Translations under genes and position numbers: made by a program
Notes under the pieces: generated by a model
What the model was told of the DNA's origin: nothing
The model's input: the letters and a program-made list of their open reading frames with translations, nothing else
Databases searched by the model: none
Origin: Piromyces finnis
Lineage: Eukaryota > Neocallimastigomycota > Neocallimastigomycetes > Neocallimastigales > Neocallimastigaceae
Length of the DNA stretch: 64,000 bases
Assembly (NCBI GenBank): GCA_002104945.1
Contig: MCFH01000012.1
Coordinates: 434,001-498,000, forward strand
Reading direction: 5' to 3'
In this document: one piece after another, positions 56,666 through 64,000 of the stretch
Position numbering within the stretch: the first letter of the stretch is position 1
Layout of the letters: every line of letters begins with the position of its first letter

Positions 56666-57153
56666 TTTTTTTTTTTTAACTACCGAGTGCATTTCTACTA
56701 TCCACCAGAGTAAACCTCAATGGTGCTCTTAGAGAAATGTTGGCCCCTTCCTATTGCTAGGTAGTTGTGACCCTCCTGGTCGTCCTACTGAATTTTTAGC
56801 TTCGACGTTCACTTAATCCATATACACTAGATGTATGTCATTGTACGATATTTCCAACCATAATGCTAAGTCTTAGTCAAATTAACCGCTCCCTAATGTT
56901 TACACTTAAAAATTGATTAAGAAATATTGCTTGTGTATTTGGCATAGCCAAAGTCATCACATATAAAGTTCTAATTTGAAATGTACCATGTACACTTCGA
57001 CCCTCTCAGGCCGGCTAGACGGATTTTAATATCATAGTAGTAAATTAGAAAATGCATTAATACATACCTAAATATCATAACCCAACTCATGGCAAAACCC
57101 AATGGAGAAAATTAATGGAGAAAATTCATAGGCACTGATATCTGCGAGGTCGA
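56666..57153 (-). mobile_element. tRNA-headed SINE, copy 2 (5'-truncated)
   Basis: It aligns with 52545-53033 across its length with moderate divergence and small indels. It shares the GC-rich core (CTAGCCGGCCTGAGAGGG on the minus strand) and the 3' end next to a T12 run (the poly-A) at 56666-56677. It stops inside the B box (ATTCGACCTC), so it lacks the A box. A short duplication of ATGGAGAAAATTA is present near 57101-57121. Confidence 0.88.
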
Positions 57154-58977
57154 ATGTTAATCATACTTTTACACTCACCATTGACACTTTTTTCTTTTAA
57201 AAATGTAATACAAAATGTAATTGTATTTATAGTAATGTATACATAAATGGACAATAAAATAAATAATGATAAAAAATTTATTAATTAATATAGAGTAGAA
57301 ATTAACTGAACTTTGATATATAATTTATCCTTGCTTAAAGTAACATGATGAAAATGTGCATAAATGTATGTATAAAAGATACATAAATGGTGTATAAGTT
57401 GTATAACTACTGTGCATAATTAGTATAATTATGGTGTGTATAACTACTGTGTATAATAAATGAAATGATGAATAGATTTTAATTCTACCCAAATAAGAGT
57501 TATCTTTTTAAAGCGTGTTCAACGTGTAATTACATTATATTAACTTATTACGTATGACTTAGCTACATTATTACATAGGATAAATATATTTAAAGGGTTA
57601 GGTATATTCTTTGTTTTTTTCTCCTATTGATAATAAAGTTATTACCTTTTTTTAGGAAAAATTTTAATATATTATAATATATTACAATATATTGTAATAT
57701 ATGGATACCAAAAAAATATGTTAGATGTTTGATTCTTCTTTTAATAGGTTTAATTAAAGTATTTAGAGTTATATATTTATAATATATTATAATATATATG
57801 GAATAATATAACAATTAATAATGTATAATAATATATTGTAACATATTATGAATTGATTAAAATATAAAATTAAAAAAAAATGAATAATCTAAAAAAAGAT
57901 AGAATTTATTTAAATTATTAATTATTCATTCATTTATTTTTGATATGAAAAAAGAGCTTTTTTCCTTTAAAAATTTTTTTTTTTTCTTTTATTTTTTGCT
58001 ATAAACGAAGACTTTTAAACTTTAGAAATTTACCTTATTTCATTGGAAAGAATTTATAATTATATCAAAAAAAAAAAAGTTACTTTTTTATAATAGATTT
58101 ACAATAGTTATTTAAAAGAAAAGAAAAAAGTAACTTTACTGGTTTTGATATAATTATAATATTCTTTTTTTAAAAAAAAAAAACAATATCTATTTATAGT
58201 TATTTTATATACATATATTAATATTCAGAACCATTTTAAAATAAATAAATTTTGTTGTAAGATTTGCTTTTTTGAACAATTTATATGAAATAAATACTCT
58301 ATTATACCTCAATAGTATCAAAAAAAAAAAAAAAAAAAAAAAAAAGAAAAGAAAAAAAAATACACCACAATCAAATTAAATAATGTAAAAAATTGATTAT
58401 ATATAAACTGATAGGAAATAATAAAGAAATGGAGAAATATTAAGACAATAATATTCACAATAAAATAAAGCACCTATTTTGATAAATAAATAAAACACTA
58501 ATTGAAAGAAATAAAAACAAATAAGAATAAAAGAAAAATATTGTAATAAAAGTAAAATATAGATATAATTGGAATAACGCAAGATCAAAATTATTATTTA
58601 AACTAAATATATATATGTGTGTGTGTGTGTGTGTGTTGAAAATTATTATTAAAGAAAATATAGATAGATCAATATCTATATTAAAAGCTATTTATTATAA
58701 AATCATTTTATTCAAAATAATAGGATTGCTAAAAATAAATAAATGAATAAATAAATACTTTTTTTTTTTCTCATAATATAAATTACACTAACCTTATTTT
58801 ATTTATATATAATAATATATAATAATAATAATAGTTACTTTTTCATATATATAAGAATATTGAACAAATTTCAATAGATATACCTTTTTTTATTATTATT
58901 TTCTTATCAATATTTACAAAATATAAAGTATTAATAGTGAATAAAATATCTTTAAACAAAAAAAAAAAACTTTAAAA
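57154..58977. other. AT-rich spacer upstream of Ssn6/Cyc8
   Basis: No gene seen. The sequence GTATAACTACTGTG is repeated near 57399 and 57436. A (TG)n run lies at about 58614-58636. It should contain the Ssn6/Cyc8 promoter. Confidence 0.5.
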
Positions 58978-59483
58978 ATGATGCAAAATCATATGAATAT
59001 GAATCATGAAGATTTATGGCTAAGATTTGGTACTTTCTCCAAAACAAATATATGAACATTATAAATAATCAAAAATGCATGTTAAATTTAAGAAAAAAAA
59101 ACTATTCAAACTTTATTAATATAAAAATTGAATTTTACTCAAAAAATATATATATAAATAGGTGCTGTTGCTGAACTTTTACATGATAATGATCAAGCAA
59201 TCAAATCTTATGAATATGCTTTAAAATATAACGCTTACTGTTTTAAAGCTCTCAAACATCTTGGTGATATTTTTTTATCCATGAATAAACCTAATGAAGC
59301 TATTGATTATTACAATCGTCTTTTAAAATTAGATAACAATAATGGTGAAGTATGGGGTATGCTTGGACATTGTTATTTATTAAAAGATGAATTAAAGCAA
59401 GCCTATAGTTCTTATCAAAAGGCATTACATTATTTAAAGAATCAAAATGTTAGTACAAGATATTTGTTTGTTTGTTTTCATAC

Positions 59484-59522
<39 letters not shown>

Positions 59523-62500
59523 CCGTCTGATAAGCAATATTAACTTTCTCAATTTTCTATTTGCATTAAATTATTTTAAATTAAAAAAAAAAAAAGGAAC
59601 CACAATTATGGTATGGAATTGGTAAAATGTATGATCGTTATGGATCTTATGATCATGCTAAGAAAGCTTTCATTTCTGTCATAGAATTCGAACCAAATTT
59701 TGATAAAGCAAATGAAATTTATTTCCGCTTAGGTATTATATATAAGGAGCAAGGAGAGTTTGATAAAAGTTTAGAGGTACATTAAAAAAAAAAAAAAAAA
59801 GATTATCCTATCTTTTCATTATTACATTATTACACTACCTTTACTTTATCGCTGACCTATATTATTCTATGATTATTTTATTATTACTTTATTATTAACC
59901 TATACTATCCTATAATTATCCTATTATTACTCTATTATCATCACTTTATTATTACATCACTATCAACCTAATATTATCATATCATTAATGTATTATTATA
60001 CTATTATTAAATCCTATTATTCAACGGCATATTATAAACGTTAGTGTTTCAAATACATTTTAACTTATCCACCATCGCCACTAACTGAAATTGATATCTG
60101 GTTCCAAATTGGCAGAGTATATGAGCAACAAAAGAAATTTGCATTAGCTAAAGAAGCTTTCGAAAAAGTAAAAGCTGCCAATCCAAAACATGCCAAGGTT
60201 TTACAACATCTTGGTTGGCTTTATCACCAACCAAATACTGATTTTGCAAATCAAGATGAAGCTATAAGATATTTAAAAGCCTCACTTAATTCAGATAAAA
60301 GTGATGCTCAAACATGGTATCAATTAGGTCGTTGTTATATGGCACAAAGTAAACATAATGATGCTTATGAAGCCTATCAACAAGCGGTGTAAGTATCTTT
60401 TGGCATTAATAATTATAATACAAAATATTGTGGTACATTCTTTCTATGTGACAAGTTCGTTTAATGATATATTCATATATTTATATATTCATATTATAAA
60501 ATATAATAATAAAATAATAGACTCATTGATGGTAAGGATCCAAGATTCTGGTGTTCTATTGGTGTATTATATTTCCAAATTAGTCAAGTAAGTTTTAACA
60601 CCTTCCTCTTTATTAATCTTTAAAAAAAAATTTTTTTAAAAGAATACGTTTTCTAAAAATAAATTTCATTATTTATACCATTAGTATCGTGATGCTTTGG
60701 ATGCTTATCATAAAGCTATACAATTAAATCCAAATATCAGTGAAGTCTGGTTCAATTTAGGTACTTTATACGAAAAATGTAATAATCAAATTAAAGATGC
60801 CATTGATGCTTATCAAAAGGCATTAGAATTAAATCCAAATGAAGTCATGTTTAAACAAAGAATCCAACAATTAAGAAAAATTCAAGCTCAAGGAGGGTTA
60901 GTAGATAATAAAAAAAAACGAATGGAATTATATATATATATTGCCTCTTTTTTTTAAGAGTTTTTTTTTTTTAAAAAAAAAAAACATTTATCTGTTTTTA
61001 AAAAAAAAAAAAAAAAAAAAATTGAATAATATTTTATTTTTATTCTCAAGAGTTATTACTAATAATAAATTCTGGTAATGCTTTATTTCTTTTTAAATAG
61101 TTCCCAACCATTACCAAATCAATTACCAATGCCACAAGAAATGAGTTCCAATTACAAGGTATATATTTAGTATAAAATATTAGAGTTACATTAATCGTTA
61201 TTAAGAAAATAAGAAATTGATCTATATCTTTTTCGTATTAATTAACAATGATTTTCCTTTTTTTTTTTTTTAATTATAGAATTACAATAATTCATTACAT
61301 AATAATGACAATAAAGAATTGTCAGTACCAAATTCTGTTAGAAGTAGAAATAATTCCCCAAGGAATATTGAAATAAAAAAAGAAAATGGACTTCAAAATG
61401 ATATGAGAGGAGACTCATCTCGTGAAAATAGTATGAATGGAATAAATAGAATGAACATGCGAGGAAAAAGAAATCAAAATCAATCACCACGCAATAAAAA
61501 TATAACACCAGATCGTCAAATGACACCGGTAATGGTAAAAACATCACCAGCACAACCACAACCACAACCAATGAATCAAGCATCACCTAATCAACCACCA
61601 AATTCTGCACCACCAATGAGTCAAACACCACAACTTATGAAACCAATGAAAATAGAAGCCCAACATACCCAACCTTCACCAAACTACCTCCCACCACAAT
61701 CTTCCCAACCAATGCCATTAAATAAAATGGATAAAATGAACGCACCTATGAAAGATGACTATATGAAACGTGATTATAATAATAATGGGGGTAATATGAA
61801 TAATGCTATTGGAAATAATATGAATATCCCTCCTCCACCACCTCCTTCAATGAATAATCCAATGAATAATATGAATGGTGGCCCACCTACACCAATGAAC
61901 AATAACATGAATAATAACATTATGAATAATAATGGTAATAATACCATGAACACTGGCAATATGAACAATAATATGAATAATAATGGTAATAATACCATGA
62001 ACACTGGCAACATGAACAATAATATGAATAATAATGGTAATAATACCATGAACACTGGCAACATGAACAATAATATGAATAATAATGGTAATAATACCAT
62101 GAATAGTGGCAACATGAATAACAATAATATGAATAATATGAATAACAATAATAACAGTATAAACAGTAACAATAGTATGAATAATAATATGAATATGATT
62201 AATATGAACAATAAACAACCTTCTTCACTTCCACCCGACAATAATCCTCAAAACTATGATGTAATTAATACACTAGCATCATTAGCAAATGTAGCTACTG
62301 CTGTTGATAATAGAATGGACGGTCGTCCAGATCCTCGTTATAACCCCCCAAATAATAATGGCAATGGTAATAATAATGGTTAGTTTTTTTTTTTTTTTTA
62401 ACAATATTTATTTAATTAAATGAAATAGATAGATAGATAGATATAGATGTAAGCTAGCGTTTCTCTAAGAACCATCATTTGGGGCTTACTCTGATAGATG

Positions 62501-62558
62501 AGAGAAATGCACTCGGAAATTAAAAAAAAAAAAAGATATAGATGTAGATAGATATTTT

Positions 62559-62593
<35 letters not shown>

Positions 62594-63868
62594 TTCCAAA
62601 TAGAAATATATTATTTAATAATGCTATTGATTTGTATTTAACATGATGTGTTTAAAATAAATAATTTTAAAAAAAAAAAAAAATTATAATCATTAATAGT
62701 ATATAACAATTATATTTAAATAAATATAGACATGAGCAATAATGACAAAAGAATGATGCCAAATATGAATAATCCAATGCCACCACCAAACAAGCCAAAC
62801 TTGAATCAAAACACCAACAGTAATAATAACAACAACAATAATAATAATAATAGCAACAGTAGCAATAATAACAATGCAAATCAAAATAAGAGTCCAATAG
62901 GAAACCAAGGATCTTCAGATAAAGCCTTACCCATGAATAATGAAGCCGTTAAAAATTCTAATAGTCTTTTTGATAATATAAGAAATCCAAATTCTAGTGT
63001 TCTACCAAATCAAAATAACAATTCAAATGGAAATACAAGCAGCAGTAACAATAATAGCATTAGTGACAAAAATAAGATAAATGAAAATCCAAATCCTATG
63101 AAACCAGGACCAATGAATCGTATCAATAGTACTTCATCCAACAGTATAAATGCATCAACTCCAATGAAAGAAGATAATTCATCGAAGGTTTCTCCACGTT
63201 CAATGTCAGCTTCTAGTATCAATCATTCCAACAATGTCTCTTCTCAACAAATGAATAATACTAATTCTAAAAGCATATCTATGAATATTAATAATAGCAA
63301 TGGTAATAATATTATTATGAATAATAATAATCTTAATAACAATATTCTTCCTACTACCCCTTCAAATCTAAATTCCGATCCAAAAAATAGCCTTATGGAC
63401 AATAGAAATACTAACACAAAGACAAATACCATTGCAGGTAACACGAGCAGTACCAACAACATTAAATCTAACACTACCTCAATGAATACACCAATTAATA
63501 CACCAATTAACGCTCCAATGAATACGTCAATTAATATCAGTAGTCAAAGTAGCAATAAGTTAAATAATAGTCAAAACAACACTAATACCAATAATCCGAA
63601 TAAAGCTAATATACCAACACCAAAGCCAAATACATCATCCATTAATAACCCATCTACAATGGCTATTAAACAACAACCATCCTTTGACAAAAAAGAAAAT
63701 ATCAATAATAATAATGATAATGGAAAGCTTTTAAATAATCCAAGTGTAGGAAGTCCAATAAATAATGTCGGTATTGGTAACAAAAGAATATACAATGAAA
63801 ATAGTAGTACAAATGATATTAATAATGATCCTAAAAGACTCAAGACAATGATGGAACCAAAAAAATAA
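58978..63868 (+). CDS. SSN6: Ssn6/Cyc8-type TPR transcriptional corepressor
   Basis: Nine exons in frame: 58978-59029, 59162-59448, 59597-59776, 60045-60388, 60521-60587, 60685-60896, 61101-61158, 61280-62378, 62730-63868 (3438 nt, 1145 aa). Residues 1 to about 380 are around ten tetratricopeptide repeats with strong Cyc8 signatures: NGEVWGMLGHCYLLKDEL, LWYGIGKMYDRYGSYDHA, TEIDIWFQIGRVYEQQKKFA, FWCSIGVLYFQ and SEVWFNLGTLYEKCNNQIKD. The rest is disordered, rich in Asn, Met, Pro, Gln and Ser, and ends RLKTMMEPKK. In fungi Ssn6 joins Tup1 and represses many genes through DNA-bound regulators. The poly-Asn tail varies by simple repeats and includes four copies of a 17-residue unit. Two consecutive ATGs open the frame; the first is used here. 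Confidence 0.95.
61922..62125 (+). repeat. 51-bp coding tandem repeat, four copies
   Basis: Units start at 61922, 61973, 62024 and 62075, each coding MNNNGNNTMNTGNMNNN with small changes in the last. The near-identical DNA of the units points to recent expansion inside the Ssn6 tail. Confidence 0.92.
62439..62546 (+). mobile_element. 5'-truncated SINE copy 3 with 13-bp target-site duplication
   Basis: The element 62452-62533 is the last ~70 bases of the SINE (TTTCTCTAAGAACCATCATT to ATGCACTCGGAAATT) plus a poly-A tail. The perfect 13-bp direct repeat AGATATAGATGTA flanks it at 62439-62451 and 62534-62546. It lies in the last intron (62379-62729) of the Ssn6 gene, in the sense direction. Confidence 0.93.
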
Positions 63869-64000
63869 AAAGTTTTGTTTTTCTTTTTTTTATCAGTTAT
63901 TTCCCCCTTTTTCTTTTTATTTTTATTTTTAAAAAATAGTAATATTTTTAATGTTTTTTTTTTTTTTTTTTCAATAGTTTATAAAATATTGAACATCATT
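63869..64000. other. 3' flank of Ssn6
   Basis: T-rich sequence after the stop codon. No further gene begins before the window ends. Confidence 0.5.

Noticed and set aside
57394-57450. Short repeat of GTATAACTACTGTG as a possible regulatory element
   Set aside because: Only two imperfect copies in simple TA/TG-rich sequence; too weak to call.
61774-62241. Long Leu/Ile-rich minus-strand frames opposite the Ssn6 tail
   Set aside because: They are antisense readings of the Asn/Met repeat.

Overview
The window is almost certainly nuclear DNA of an anaerobic gut fungus (Neocallimastigomycota). The signs are extremely AT-rich spacers full of homopolymer and AAT-type runs, exons of clearly higher GC, many short AT-rich GT-AG introns, a fungal Ssn6/Cyc8 corepressor, a class C GPCR-like receptor with a large beta-helix ectodomain, a secreted expansin with a binding module, and a bacterial-type sugar O-acetyltransferase. 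An AT-rich amoebozoan was considered but fits the intron density and the gene set less well. Gene models below were joined by hand from splice sites; all six spliced models, totalling 64 exons, keep one open frame.

Layout. 597-4072 is a scrambled region: a decayed, 5'-truncated copy of the receptor 3' end, fused to a broken GHKL-ATPase/DUF3883 gene whose middle lies in reverse orientation. 4398-7020 (-) is an intact FEN1/asteroid-like nuclease. 9779-15690 (-) is an intact 20-exon beta-helix/EGF/7TM receptor whose last 1.4 kb is the near-identical partner of the copy at 683-1993. 19176-22163 (+) is a CaMK-type kinase. 23031-32174 (+) is the cleavage/polyadenylation factor CPSF1/Cft1 in 23 exons. 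33117-35416 (-) is an INO80F-domain plus HMG-box protein (Nhp10/Nht1-like) that needs a 4-nt microexon. 37067-37597 (-) is the acetyltransferase. 37598-46123 is a gene desert. 46124-47038 (+) is the expansin. 48705-57153 is a retrotransposon-rich block (a LINE with APE endonuclease and RT, a second LINE fragment, two tRNA-headed SINE copies). 58978-63868 (+) is Ssn6/Cyc8, with a third SINE fragment in its last intron bounded by a perfect 13-bp target-site duplication.

The genes do not form one pathway. They are housekeeping nuclear genes (mRNA 3' processing, chromatin remodelling, corepression), signalling genes (receptor, kinase) and wall/carbohydrate genes (expansin, acetyltransferase), separated by long AT-rich spacers. 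The most unusual items are the beta-helix class C receptor and its partial gene-converted copy, the 4-nt microexon, the inverted GHKL/DUF3883 wreck, the SINE family, and the repeated acidic LYN-type motif in CPSF1.
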